From Desulfobacterales bacterium (GTDB taxonomy: Bacteria > Desulfobacterota > Desulfobacteria > Desulfobacterales > Desulfobacteraceae), in NCBI GenBank assembly GCA_022361535.1, contig JAKSAU010001134.1, positions 1 through 22,723 on the forward strand: a stretch of DNA of 22,723 nucleotides, read 5' to 3'. Made by a program: the position numbers and the translations under genes. Each line of letters opens with the position of its first letter. Within the stretch, counting starts at the first letter, position 1. This document shows, one piece after another, positions 8,027 to 16,720 of the stretch. The notes beneath the pieces were generated by a model that was given only the letters and a program-made list of their open reading frames with translations, did not search any database and was not told the DNA's origin.

Positions 8027-8041
8027 TTGGATTAAATCCAA
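8027..8041. promoter_or_regulatory. Perfect 15-bp palindrome, candidate Lrp/AsnC-type operator
   Basis: TTGGAT-TAA-ATCCAA is a perfect 6-3-6 inverted repeat. It ends 17 bases upstream of the -35 box at 8059. Its size and AT-rich centre suit Lrp/AsnC dimers, and its place suits activation or repression of the downstream operon. Confidence 0.5.
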
Positions 8042-8058
8042 AAAATTAAATAAAATAC

Positions 8059-8087
8059 TTGACAATAAATAAAAGTTTTTCAATTAT
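8059..8087 (+). promoter_or_regulatory. Candidate sigma-70 promoter of the methyltransferase cluster
   Basis: A perfect TTGACA (8059-8064) is followed after 17 bases by AATTAT (8082-8087, four of six). Transcription would start near 8095, leaving about 60 bases of leader before the ATG at 8155. Confidence 0.5.
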
Positions 8088-8154
8088 GCCATAAAAGCAC
8101 TTTATGGTTTTTAAAATGCCCATGAATATCCCACCCTTATAAAAGGAGGCAACG

Positions 8155-9624
8155 ATGATAAACTCAGGATCAACACAGGCCCGCCAACCCTACCTGCGAA
8201 TTCTCACCGAAGATCAGATTTTCGAAATCAAACGTGCGGCCTTTGATATTATGTTCAGTGTCGGCTTTAAAGTCTTGCATAAAGAAGCTCGTGAAATGCT
8301 TAAAAAAGCTGGAGCTGTTGTTGAAGGAGAACTGGTCAGGGTCCCGGAATTTATCGTCAAGCAATGCCTGACAACGGCACCTAACGGCTTCACTCTTTAT
8401 GACCGGCTGGGCAACCGGGCTCTTGAGATTGAGGGGAGAAAAAGCTATTACGGCACTTCCACGGGTAGCCCGAGGTTTAAAGATGCCAGAACCGGGGAAA
8501 TTCATCCCACCCGGGTAGAAGACATCGGCATCGGCGCCCGGGTGGCCGACGCCTGCGAAAATATCGATTGGGTTATGCCCATGGGGTCTTCCCAGGACGT
8601 GCCTTCAATTGTTTCCGATCTCTACGATTTTGAGGCTGTGGTCACCAATACCATCAAACCCATTGTTTTTTTGGGTTATTCCGGACGGGGAACCCAGCTG
8701 GTCTTTGATATGGCTGCCGAAGTCGCTGGGGGAAAAGACAAACTGAGGCAAAAACCCTTTCTCGCTCTTTATCCCGAACCCATTACCCCCCTTGTCCAGC
8801 CCGATGAAACCATAGACCGGATTTTTGCGGCAGCGGATAATTTTATTCCCCAGGTTCCAGGGCCCGCACCCCAGTTGGGAGCCACCGCGCCTGCTACCAT
8901 GGCCGGCCTGATTACAATGATTACTGCTGAGTCCCTGATGTGCCTGGTACTGGCACAGCTTCGCCAGCCCGGATGTCCTGTCTGTCTCTCCGGAAATGTT
9001 CAGATCATGAATATGGCCTCAGGTGTATTCGGCGTGGGGTATCCTGAAATGAGTCTTGGGATATCCGCCCAGGCGGAGGTGGCACAATCATTTGACTTGC
9101 CCACCTGGGGCTATGCCGGATGTTCCGATTCCAAGCTCGTGGATGCCCAGGCCGGTCTTGAAAGTGGATTTTCCATTATTACACAGGCCCTTGCAGGGCT
9201 TAATCTTATCCATGATGTGGGTTACTTGGATCAGGCTATGGTCTGTTCGCCAGCCCAGCTGGTCCTGGGCAACGAAGCTGTGGGCATGGCCAGAAAATTT
9301 ATGGAAGGTATGCGTGTAGATCAGGGAACCATTGCCCGCCAGGTAATTGAAGATATCGGTCCCGGAGGCCACTACCTTGCCCACGAACACACACTAAAAC
9401 ACTGCCGGACGGCGGTATGGAACTCAAAACTACTGGCACGTGAGCCTTATGAATCCTGGGAAGCCAAGGGCTCCAAAGATATGGCTGAAAGAATTCAGGA
9501 AAAGCTGGCCGATATCCTTGATAACCACGAAGTACCTGCCATAGATGATGCTGTTCTCGCGCGGATCAGGGAAATCAGGGATGCCGGGGCCAAGGAATTG
9601 CTTGCCATGACTGAAGGCGGTTAA
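8155..9624 (+). CDS. MttB/MtgB family methylamine-type methyltransferase (non-pyrrolysine), paralogue 1
   Basis: The 489 residues cover the whole trimethylamine methyltransferase (MttB) family, usually 470-500. Conserved stretches include 'GSSQDVPSIVSDLYDFEAVV', the loop 'GYAGCSDSKLVDAQAG' in the second half, and 'IEDIGPGGHYLAHEHTLKHC' near the end. Family members move a methyl group from a quaternary or tertiary amine to the cobalt of a partner corrinoid protein. Archaeal-type MttB needs an in-frame amber codon for pyrrolysine; this gene has none and ends in TAA, so it belongs with MtgB-like enzymes that act on betaines (glycine betaine, proline betaine, carnitine and similar). The exact substrate cannot be read from the sequence. 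AAAGGAGG lies just ahead of the ATG. It is the first gene of the cluster. Confidence 0.93.
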   Translation: MINSGSTQARQPYLRILTEDQIFEIKRAAFDIMFSVGFKVLHKEAREMLKKAGAVVEGELVRVPEFIVKQCLTTAPNGFTLYDRLGNRALEIEGRKSYYGTSTGSPRFKDARTGEIHPTRVEDIGIGARVADACENIDWVMPMGSSQDVPSIVSDLYDFEAVVTNTIKPIVFLGYSGRGTQLVFDMAAEVAGGKDKLRQKPFLALYPEPITPLVQPDETIDRIFAAADNFIPQVPGPAPQLGATAPATMAGLITMITAESLMCLVLAQLRQPGCPVCLSGNVQIMNMASGVFGVGYPEMSLGISAQAEVAQSFDLPTWGYAGCSDSKLVDAQAGLESGFSIITQALAGLNLIHDVGYLDQAMVCSPAQLVLGNEAVGMARKFMEGMRVDQGTIARQVIEDIGPGGHYLAHEHTLKHCRTAVWNSKLLAREPYESWEAKGSKDMAERIQEKLADILDNHEVPAIDDAVLARIREIRDAGAKELLAMTEGG

Positions 9625-9811
9625 CGATATACTTCCGGGGATACGCCTGGCCACCGGCACTTTCAGAAATATCTCCGGTTTCACCAGACTTTTTTAATCC
9701 AGAAAAGCGAATGGTTTAATCTTAACCCGATAGGTGCGTCCGGGATTAAAAATAAGTAACAGGCTTAATTTAAACAAAATATCATCACCATATTTAAAAA
9801 GAGGTAGCAAC
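9625..9811. other. 187-base intercistronic gap with hairpin
   Basis: The only long gap inside the cluster. A bulged inverted repeat (TTTAAT 9715-9720 with ATTAAA 9745-9750, and CCCG 9726-9729 with CGGG 9741-9744) could form a hairpin. There is no following T-run, so it looks more like an mRNA processing or stability element than a terminator. Confidence 0.35.
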
Positions 9812-11125
9812 ATGAACAAAAAAGCAGACGCCGTCATCATCGGCTGCGGCATCATCGGTAACTGTATCGCCTTTGAATTGACTAAAAAGGGCTACAAGAC
9901 ACTGAGTGTTGACAAAAACGGGGATTCCGGTGCCGGTTCCACGGCCGGATCATGTGCCATTGTCCGGGCCCATTATTCAACCCTTGAAGGTGTGGCCTTT
10001 GCCTGGGAGGGATTCGACATCTGGAAGAACTGGGAAGATTACTGCGAAGTCAAAGATGACTGGGGTATGGCTAAATACCACCAATGCGGATCCGTCATGG
10101 TAAAATCCCAGGATCGCAACTGGAAAAAAATCCTTGAGCACTGGGATACTGTTGGCGTGCCCTATGAAAATTGGGACGCAGATACCATGGCAGAGCGTCT
10201 TCCAATCTTAAGCAAAACCGAATTTTGGCCCCCCTCCCGTCCTGAAGAAGATGAGGCTTTCTTTGATGGAAAAGATGCAGTCCTTGAAGGCGCGCTTTAC
10301 TGTCCTTCAGCCGGATATATGTCTGATCCCAAGCTGTCCACCCACAATGTCCAAGTGGCTGCTCAGGCTAAGGGTTCAGAGTTTTTATTCAATGCCGAGG
10401 TGGTCGAGATCCTCCAGGAAAACAACCAGGTTACCGGTGTACAACTTAAGGACGGCACTGTGATCGAAACAAGCATCGTCGTTAATGTTGCAGGTCCCCA
10501 TTCAAGCATTATCAATAATATTGCCGGCGTCGAGGAAAAAAATAATATTAAGACCCGTGCAGAACGCCATGAAGTCGCTTATGTGCCCTCGCCTGCAGGA
10601 TTCGATTTCGAAGCGGATGGTGTCCAGATTTCCGACGGCGATAATGGAATCTATATGCGTCCGGAAGTAGGAAACAATATCCTGGTGGGCAGTGAAGATC
10701 CCACCTGCGACACCCACCAGTGGGTAGACGACCCGGATGATTTTAACCGGAACACTACAGATGAGCAGTGGACGGCACAGATTTACAGAGCGGCACGGCG
10801 GTTGCCTGACCTGGGGATTCCCAATATGCACAAGGGGTTTGCCGAGCTCTACGATGTTTCCTCTGACTGGCTTCCCATATACGATAAGAGTGATTTGGGC
10901 GGATTTTACATGGCCTGCGGTTCTTCTGGAAACCAATACAAGAATGCACCTGTAGCCGGTATGATGATGAGCGAACTGATAGAACAGTGCGAAAAAGAAG
11001 GGCTTGATCACGATAATTATCCCCTGCAGTTTAAACTGCCCACCACCGGCGTCACCTTGGACATGGGGGCCTTTTCCCGAAACCGGGAACTGAACCCCGA
11101 TTCCACTTACTCGGTCATTGGTTAA
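9812..11125 (+). CDS. FAD-dependent oxidoreductase, DAO fold (sarcosine oxidase/dimethylglycine dehydrogenase-like)
   Basis: From ATG 9812 there are 437 residues. The start has AAAGAGG at 9798-9804 and the FAD-binding strand begins at once ('ADAVIIGCGIIGN', Gly11/Gly13/Gly16, acidic Asp34 after the second strand); a GTG at 9734 would add 26 unlikely residues. The C-terminal flavin-contacting segment is 'GFYMACGSSGNQYKNAPVAG'. Relatives oxidise N-methyl or amino groups of sarcosine, dimethylglycine and similar amino acids. The folate-binding GcvT-like C-terminal domain of true dimethylglycine dehydrogenases is missing, so the released one-carbon unit would not be captured on the same protein. 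Its place between two MttB-family genes suggests it works on a partly demethylated product. Electron acceptor unknown. Confidence 0.9.
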   Translation: MNKKADAVIIGCGIIGNCIAFELTKKGYKTLSVDKNGDSGAGSTAGSCAIVRAHYSTLEGVAFAWEGFDIWKNWEDYCEVKDDWGMAKYHQCGSVMVKSQDRNWKKILEHWDTVGVPYENWDADTMAERLPILSKTEFWPPSRPEEDEAFFDGKDAVLEGALYCPSAGYMSDPKLSTHNVQVAAQAKGSEFLFNAEVVEILQENNQVTGVQLKDGTVIETSIVVNVAGPHSSIINNIAGVEEKNNIKTRAERHEVAYVPSPAGFDFEADGVQISDGDNGIYMRPEVGNNILVGSEDPTCDTHQWVDDPDDFNRNTTDEQWTAQIYRAARRLPDLGIPNMHKGFAELYDVSSDWLPIYDKSDLGGFYMACGSSGNQYKNAPVAGMMMSELIEQCEKEGLDHDNYPLQFKLPTTGVTLDMGAFSRNRELNPDSTYSVIG

Positions 11126-11162
11126 CTTTTTCTTTAATTATAGAAAGATATAAGGAAACACC

Positions 11163-12602
11163 ATGAATACGCAGATCCCAGAAGCCCAAATACCGGAAGA
11201 AAAACTGGTGAAGCTCGAAAAACTAACCCTGGATATTATGGAGCAGGTTGGAATAAAAATCCTTAGCACCACCTACCTGGATCGGCTTAAAGCGTTGGGA
11301 TTCAAGGTCTGCGATGACCGGATTTACTTTGACCGAGATGAGGTCAATGAAACCCTTGCCAAGGCCCCGGTCTCATTTTCTTTAAAGGCGGTGAATCCGG
11401 ACCATGATCTTGAAATTGGCACAGGGCTGTCCAAGATCGCCCCGGGCTATGGGTGCTCCTCTGTCATGGATGCAGCAGGAAATGTCCGGGATGCATGTTT
11501 TAAAGATCACCTGGAATTGGTGAAATTGACACAAGCCAGTCCCGAACTTCAATTCAACGGTGGAATTCTTGCTCAACCATCGGATGTGCCGGTGGCCCAC
11601 CAACACCTTGCCATGCACTATGCCTCTCTGGTTTATTCGGATAAATGCCTCATGGGAATGCCCGGGTCCCTGTCCCAGGTGAATGACCTTATGGTACTTA
11701 CGGCCATCCGGGCAGGCGGTGAAGAAAAATTAGCCGCCCACCCCAGGTTAATCACCATGGTCAGTCCTATCAGTCCCCTGCAGATTGATGAAATGACCCT
11801 GGATTCTATTGAGGCAGCCGTTCGATACAGCCAGCCCGTCATGGCTTCGTCAGGGGTGGCCGCCGGAACAACCGGACCAATAGATCTGGCTTCCAATGTG
11901 GCCATGGCTGCGGCCGAGTGTCTGGCCGTAATCATGGTTGTCCAGGCAATAAACCCGGGAAACCCTGTTATCTTCGGTCTTCAGTGTTATGGGGCGGACA
12001 TGATATCCGGCAATATCTCCATTGGTTCACCAGCCTATGCGCTCCAGGCTAAATATACGGCAGCCCTTGCAAGACGATGGGGCATGCCCAGCCGGTGCGG
12101 AGGTACCACCAACGACGCTAAATCCCTGTCCGCCCAAGCCGGGTACGAGAGCATGCTCTCCATGTTTACGGCCATGGAAAATAATGTCAGTGTCATTGTC
12201 CACGGAGCCGGTATTCTGGACTCCTTTGCCGGTATCAGTTTTGAGAAATTCATCATGGATCTGGAGATTATCCGTATGAACCGGTTTTACCTGGATGATA
12301 TGGAGATCAGCGATGCGACACTGAACCTGGATCTTATCCAGGAGGTCGGCCCCGGGGGCCTGTTCATCATGTCTATGGATACCCTGACCAAATGCCGGAC
12401 CCACGCCTGGACCCCGGCCGCGGCCCTGAGGGGCAGCGTGAAGGGGATGACACCGGATGAAAAATTGCTGGATAACATTCAAAAGACGCGAAATCAGCTG
12501 CTGGCCGGGTATGTCCAGCCGGAAATTGATGCGGATATCCTCAACGGGATGAATCGATTTATGGCAGATAAAGGGGTGGATCTTTCCATGATTCGGGCAT
12601 AG
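11163..12602 (+). CDS. MttB/MtgB family methyltransferase (non-pyrrolysine), paralogue 2
   Basis: The 479 residues are a second, clearly divergent member of the MttB family. They align with paralogue 1 at 'GGTTNDAKSLSAQAGYES' (versus 'GCSDSKLVDAQAGLES') and 'QEVGPGGLFIMSMDTLTKCR' (versus 'EDIGPGGHYLAHEHTLKHCR'). No amber codon interrupts the frame. The stop itself is TAG, but reading through it would add only three residues before TAA, so it is a normal stop. The expected reaction is methyl transfer from an N-methylated substrate to a corrinoid protein. Two copies with one corrinoid partner suggest two substrates or two successive demethylations. AAGGAA is at 11152-11157, and the gap to the FAD gene is 37 bases. 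Confidence 0.92.
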   Translation: MNTQIPEAQIPEEKLVKLEKLTLDIMEQVGIKILSTTYLDRLKALGFKVCDDRIYFDRDEVNETLAKAPVSFSLKAVNPDHDLEIGTGLSKIAPGYGCSSVMDAAGNVRDACFKDHLELVKLTQASPELQFNGGILAQPSDVPVAHQHLAMHYASLVYSDKCLMGMPGSLSQVNDLMVLTAIRAGGEEKLAAHPRLITMVSPISPLQIDEMTLDSIEAAVRYSQPVMASSGVAAGTTGPIDLASNVAMAAAECLAVIMVVQAINPGNPVIFGLQCYGADMISGNISIGSPAYALQAKYTAALARRWGMPSRCGGTTNDAKSLSAQAGYESMLSMFTAMENNVSVIVHGAGILDSFAGISFEKFIMDLEIIRMNRFYLDDMEISDATLNLDLIQEVGPGGLFIMSMDTLTKCRTHAWTPAAALRGSVKGMTPDEKLLDNIQKTRNQLLAGYVQPEIDADILNGMNRFMADKGVDLSMIRA

Positions 12603-12644
12603 AGCCACCTTTAATATTTATAACAACCTAAAAGGGAGGGAGAA

Positions 12645-13640
12645 ATGAAAAAAAGACTTGTTATTTTAATGGTAGCCACACTGGCAGTCGCTTTAACAGC
12701 CGGAAATGTCATGGCCAAGAAACGTTGGCGGATTGCCGGTATAGCTCCGGTGGACCATGCCTCCACCAAAATCCTGAAGGCCGCTGCAAAGGAAATCAAC
12801 GGTAAGACCGACGATAAGTATAGGCTTAAAGTATATCCGGCCAGCCAGTTGGGGGACTACACCCTGGTACTCAATGAAGTGGCACAGGGCGCCATTGAAC
12901 TGGCGGACATCTCCATTACACCTCAGTTGGACAAAGCCTTGGGAATCGTATATATGCCTTGTCTGGCCTCCACCTATGACGATATTGATCGGGTTTATGC
13001 CAAAGGTTCCAATTTTTATTCCCTCTATGAAGAGTTGCTGGCTAAGCACAACATAAAGCTGCTGGGTCTTGACGTCCAGGGGTTTGCCGGTGTGGGTATG
13101 GTAAAAGAACCCAAGAACTATAAAGATATCGACCTGGCCAAGGATAGGATGATCCGGGTTCCGCCGATTGAGACCTGGAAAACCGTTGCTGAAGCACTGA
13201 ATTATAAGACCGTCACCATTAACTGGGGTGACCTCTACCCTGCCATGCAGTCCGGGGTTTGCGACGGCTGGATCGCCGGTACCCCGTCCTGGAATTACAT
13301 CGCTTTTAAAGACCTTCTCAATTACTATATTCCTTACAACACCACAGTAGATTCCACCGCTTACATTATGAGCATGGACAAGTGGAAATCTCTGAGTGCG
13401 GAAGAACAGAAAGTGTTTCAGGATGCCTTCACAACAGCTGCTGCAAAAAGCCGTGAGAATGCAAGAAAAGATGATGCCGGCTATATCCAGAAAATGGCTG
13501 ACAAAGGCATTAAAATCCTGGACCTGACAGAAGAAGAAACCCGAGCCATTGCCAAAAAGGTTCACAACAAGGTCTGGCCCCAGCTGACTGAAACCCTGGG
13601 CAAGGATATCATGGACCGTCTTGACAAGGATATCCAATAA
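12645..13640 (+). CDS. dctP: TRAP transporter substrate-binding protein DctP
   Basis: The 331 residues begin with a Sec signal peptide (basic MKKR, hydrophobic core, cleavage likely after Ala24 in 'NVMA-KK'), so the protein works in the periplasm. The DctP fold follows: the ligand-clamping arginine is in 'MIRVPP' (Arg171), and the hinge region reads 'WGDLYPAMQSGVCDGW'. TRAP receptors usually bind carboxylates through this arginine. The pocket region holds several tryptophans (178, 194, 209, 216), which could also hold a quaternary ammonium group; that is inference. GGGAGGG precedes the ATG. It forms a complete tripartite set with the next two genes and probably supplies the methyltransferase substrate. 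Confidence 0.94.
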   Translation: MKKRLVILMVATLAVALTAGNVMAKKRWRIAGIAPVDHASTKILKAAAKEINGKTDDKYRLKVYPASQLGDYTLVLNEVAQGAIELADISITPQLDKALGIVYMPCLASTYDDIDRVYAKGSNFYSLYEELLAKHNIKLLGLDVQGFAGVGMVKEPKNYKDIDLAKDRMIRVPPIETWKTVAEALNYKTVTINWGDLYPAMQSGVCDGWIAGTPSWNYIAFKDLLNYYIPYNTTVDSTAYIMSMDKWKSLSAEEQKVFQDAFTTAAAKSRENARKDDAGYIQKMADKGIKILDLTEEETRAIAKKVHNKVWPQLTETLGKDIMDRLDKDIQ

Positions 13641-13707
13641 TTGATGCGGTATCCCGGCCTGGTCGTCCACCGGGTCGGGACACCCGGATCCTATGGGAGG
13701 CAGTAAG

Positions 13708-14334
13708 ATGCAGCAATCAATAAACACCTTGGTAGAGGCGGAACCGGTTCGGTGCCAGGACACTATTGCGCCCCCGGAAGACAATACAGAAAACGGAATA
13801 CAGTCGGTCCTGGACAGGTATAATACGACCCTGGACCACATCCCCTTCTGGCAGAAATTCGAAAAAGTCCACAGATTCTTCCTTGTTACCTCATCGGTTC
13901 TCATTACCACAGCCATATGCATTGCATCGGCCATGCGGTATTTTTTCAAACTGGATTTCTTCGGACTTGAAGAATATGTCCTTATTGCCGCCTGTGTGCT
14001 TTACTTTGTCGGCGCAGCTCAGGGTAGCTTTGAACGCTCCCATATTTCCGCTGACTTTATGGAAAATTTTATGGCAAAGAGAGGGGGATTGGGCAAACTG
14101 CTTTTTATCCAGAAAACCATTGAGCTTGTCATGAGTTATATTTTCATTTATTGGGGGTTTCTCATGATCCAGTGGTGCTGGAATGCCTGGCCTGTGACCC
14201 CGGTATGGCGGATCCCATTCCTCATCCCCGAATCCATTGTCTGCCTTTCCTTTATCATGATGTCGATTTACACCACGGCCCACTATGTACAACTTATAAA
14301 AATTATTTTTGGTAAAAAAGGAGGCGCTTCATGA
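13708..14334 (+). CDS. dctQ: TRAP transporter small permease DctQ
   Basis: The start at ATG 13708 is chosen because GGGAGG (13695-13700) lies at the right distance; an in-frame ATG at 13693 overlaps that ribosome site. The 208 residues have a long hydrophilic N-terminus (about 50 residues) and four membrane helices, with 'FGLEEYVLIAACVLYFVGAA' as the typical second helix. The stop overlaps the next start in ATGA, so DctQ and DctM should be translationally coupled. DctQ joins the receptor-fed large permease in the inner membrane. Confidence 0.92.
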   Translation: MQQSINTLVEAEPVRCQDTIAPPEDNTENGIQSVLDRYNTTLDHIPFWQKFEKVHRFFLVTSSVLITTAICIASAMRYFFKLDFFGLEEYVLIAACVLYFVGAAQGSFERSHISADFMENFMAKRGGLGKLLFIQKTIELVMSYIFIYWGFLMIQWCWNAWPVTPVWRIPFLIPESIVCLSFIMMSIYTTAHYVQLIKIIFGKKGGAS

Positions 14335-15623
14335 TTGTTCTGGGAACTGTAGGCATTCTTGTTGTGTTGTTGATGATCGGCGTCCCCATCGTATTTACCT
14401 TTGGTGCAGCAACGCTGTTCATTGCCCTTGCAGGGGATTACAACATGGCCACCCTGCTGCCGGCGGGGTACAACCGAATGAACAATATGGTCCTGGTGGC
14501 CGTTCCGCTGTTTATCTATTCCGGCGCCTTGATCCAGAAAGGAAATATTGCCGAACCCCTTATCGGCATGGCCGAAATGGTATTTAAAAAGGTCAGAGGG
14601 GCTATGGCCATTGTTGCTGTGGTGGCATCTGCCGCTTTTGGCTCCATCTCGGGCTCGGCCGCTGCCACCCTGTCCTGCATGGGCTCCATCCTTCTGCCCA
14701 AGATGTACAAAGACAGATACCCCAGGGCCATTGCCAATGCCCTGGTGATCAATGCCTCGCCTTTGGGGCTTTTGATTCCCCCTTCGGCTGACCTCATTCT
14801 TTTTGCCTGGATCGCCCAGCAGTCGGTACTTGCCTGTTTCCTGGCTACTGTGATTCCGGGATTTATTCTTATGACACTGCTGGTCATTGTCAGTCTGGTG
14901 ATGCTTCGGAATAAAGACCTGGCCCGTGATCCGGAACTGGAAAAACCATTAACTGCAGAATTCGTCACCACTCGTGTAAAAACCGCAAGTCCGGCCATGA
15001 CGATGCCTATCATCGTTTTGGGCGGCATTTATGGCGGGTTTGTCACACCGACAGAGGCTGCCGGGCTGTCTGTTCTGGTCGCTGTCATCCTGGGACGTTA
15101 TGTTTACAATGGGCTGGACACCGGGGCTTTTAAAGATGCCTCAGTGGATTCTGCCGTGACCTCGGGCGTTTTCATGGTCATGCTTTTTGTCGTAATGATC
15201 ATGAGCCGTCTGTTTGTATTTGAAGATTTTTCCCAAATCACTCTGGATTTCCTTTACAGTGTCTCGGAAAACAAGTGGGTGGTGCTGTTCATGGTCAACC
15301 TGCTCATGATCATCATCGGCATGCTCATGGATGATGCCTCGGGTATCCTGATCTCCACCCCCATTCTTATCCCTGTGGTTCAGGAGTTAGGGATTTCTCC
15401 CATCCATTTTGCCGCCATCCAGGGGGTGAACCTTGGTATGGGGACCATTACACCGCCCACGGCACCCCTTTTGTATCTTGGAGCAAGGGTTGGTAAAACC
15501 CCTGTACCGGAGATGCTCAAGCCGACGATGATCTATATTATCTTTGCCTGGATACCTACACTTATACTTACCACCGTATTCCCGCAGATTGCGTTGTTCC
15601 TTCCCGAGTTCTTTTTAGGATAA
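14331..15623 (+). CDS. dctM: TRAP transporter large permease DctM
   Basis: The 430 residues are almost wholly hydrophobic, with about a dozen membrane helices, and match the usual DctM length. Family segments include 'AAFGSISGSAAATLSCMGSI', 'YGGFVTPTEAAGLSVL' and 'GMGTITPPTAPLLYLGA'. It is the ion-coupled transport subunit, driven by a sodium or proton gradient. It overlaps dctQ by four bases. The substrate is not set by this subunit but is presumably the N-methylated amino acid handled by the flanking enzymes. Confidence 0.95.
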   Translation: MIVLGTVGILVVLLMIGVPIVFTFGAATLFIALAGDYNMATLLPAGYNRMNNMVLVAVPLFIYSGALIQKGNIAEPLIGMAEMVFKKVRGAMAIVAVVASAAFGSISGSAAATLSCMGSILLPKMYKDRYPRAIANALVINASPLGLLIPPSADLILFAWIAQQSVLACFLATVIPGFILMTLLVIVSLVMLRNKDLARDPELEKPLTAEFVTTRVKTASPAMTMPIIVLGGIYGGFVTPTEAAGLSVLVAVILGRYVYNGLDTGAFKDASVDSAVTSGVFMVMLFVVMIMSRLFVFEDFSQITLDFLYSVSENKWVVLFMVNLLMIIIGMLMDDASGILISTPILIPVVQELGISPIHFAAIQGVNLGMGTITPPTAPLLYLGARVGKTPVPEMLKPTMIYIIFAWIPTLILTTVFPQIALFLPEFFLG

Positions 15624-15659
15624 GGGGTTCTCGGATAAGGACATATAAAGGAGATAACA

Positions 15660-16703
15660 ATGAAAACAATGAAGGCCTTGGTCAAGGCCGAACCCAAACC
15701 CGGACTGGTTCTTCAGGATGTTCCGGTGCCTGAGATCGCCCATAATGAGGTGTTGATTAAGATCTTAAAGACGGCCATCTGCGGTACTGACGTCCATATT
15801 TACAACTGGGATGCCTGGTCACAGCAGACCATTCCTGTCCCCATGCATGTGGGCCATGAGTTCGTGGGGACTGTGGCTGCTGTGGGGTCCCATGTGACCG
15901 ATTTCAAGCCCGGCGACCTGGTCTCCGGGGAAGGGCATCTCGTCTGCGGCCACTGCCGGAACTGCCTGGCCGGCCGCCGTCATTTGTGCAAGAACACCAA
16001 GGGGGTGGGGGTGAATCGTCCGGGGGCCTTTGCCGAATACCTGGCTATTCCCGTTACAAACGTATGGTATTGTGATCCTGACATTCCCCTGGATATCCTG
16101 GCCTGCTTTGACCCCTTGGGCAATGCTACCCATACGGCCCTTTCCTTTGATGTACTGGGCGAAGACGTATTGATCACAGGGGCCGGCCCCATCGGGTGCA
16201 TGGCCGCATCCATCGCACGCCATGCCGGCGCACGCCATGTGGTGGTTACTGATGTTAACCCCTTCCGCCTGGATCTGGCGAAGAAAGCCGGTGCCACATA
16301 TACCGTGGATGTGTCAAAGGACAAACTAAAAGATGCCCAGAAAACCCTGGGTATGAAAGAAGGCTTTGACGTGGCCATGGAAATGTCAGGCAACCCGGCC
16401 GCGCTGAACGACATTCTGGACAATATGTGCCACGGCGGTAAGATCGCCATGCTGGGCATTATGCCCGATGAAACCAATATTGATTGGAACAAGGTGGTGT
16501 TCAACATGCTCACCATCAAAGGCATTTACGGCCGGGAAATGTATGAGACCTGGTACAAAATGACCACCATGATTCAGACCGGTCTTGATATCAGCTCCAT
16601 TATCACCCATCATTTCCACTATACTGACTTTCAGAAAGGTTTTGACGTCATGAGTTCCGGCAATTCCGGCAAGGTTGTGCTGACCTGGGCCGACATGGAA
16701 TAA
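15660..16703 (+). CDS. tdh: L-threonine 3-dehydrogenase (zinc-dependent, NAD)
   Basis: The 347 residues closely resemble E. coli Tdh from memory, for example '[20 protein letters not shown]' and '[17 protein letters not shown]'. The catalytic zinc ligands Cys41 and His66-Glu67 and the structural-zinc cysteines 96, 99, 102 and 110 are all present. The NAD Rossmann motif is 'GAGPIG' (174-179). The enzyme oxidises L-threonine to 2-amino-3-ketobutyrate. AAGGAGA precedes the ATG. The next gene, 17 bases on, is kbl, the usual partner. In this cluster the true substrate could also be an N-methylated threonine-like compound, which sequence alone cannot tell. Confidence 0.93.
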   Translation: MKTMKALVKAEPKPGLVLQDVPVPEIAHNEVLIKILKTAICGTDVHIYNWDAWSQQTIPVPMHVGHEFVGTVAAVGSHVTDFKPGDLVSGEGHLVCGHCRNCLAGRRHLCKNTKGVGVNRPGAFAEYLAIPVTNVWYCDPDIPLDILACFDPLGNATHTALSFDVLGEDVLITGAGPIGCMAASIARHAGARHVVVTDVNPFRLDLAKKAGATYTVDVSKDKLKDAQKTLGMKEGFDVAMEMSGNPAALNDILDNMCHGGKIAMLGIMPDETNIDWNKVVFNMLTIKGIYGREMYETWYKMTTMIQTGLDISSIITHHFHYTDFQKGFDVMSSGNSGKVVLTWADME

Positions 16704-16720
16704 AAAAAGGAATAACCACA

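Larger units (their letters stand above)
7744..8154. other. Divergent regulatory region of the methyltransferase cluster
   Basis: This 411-base AT-rich region separates the Lrp-type gene from the first MttB-family gene. It contains candidate promoters in both directions and a perfect palindrome at 8027-8041. I saw no cobalamin, SAM or glycine riboswitch pattern and no small gene. Confidence 0.7.

Noticed and set aside
7744..8154. Cobalamin or glycine riboswitch ahead of the operon
   Set aside because: I saw no B12-box or glycine-aptamer pattern; the region is AT-rich with promoter-like sites only.
9734..9811. GTG start 26 codons upstream for the FAD oxidoreductase
   Set aside because: The added residues precede the FAD-binding strand without similarity to the family, and a proper ribosome site lies directly before ATG 9812.
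12600..12602. Amber stop of the second MttB-family gene as a possible pyrrolysine codon
   Set aside because: It is at the natural C-terminus; read-through adds only three residues before TAA, and the protein is already full length for the family.
12027..12608. A 193-codon minus-strand frame inside the second MttB-family gene
   Set aside because: Low-complexity, proline/histidine/glycine-rich translation typical of antisense shadows; the plus-strand gene is certain.
12693..13949. A 418-codon open frame on the minus strand across dctP and the start of dctQ
   Set aside because: It is antisense to a protein with a clear signal peptide and TRAP motifs, has no recognisable domain, and lacks a good ribosome site; GC-rich codon use opens the opposite strand.
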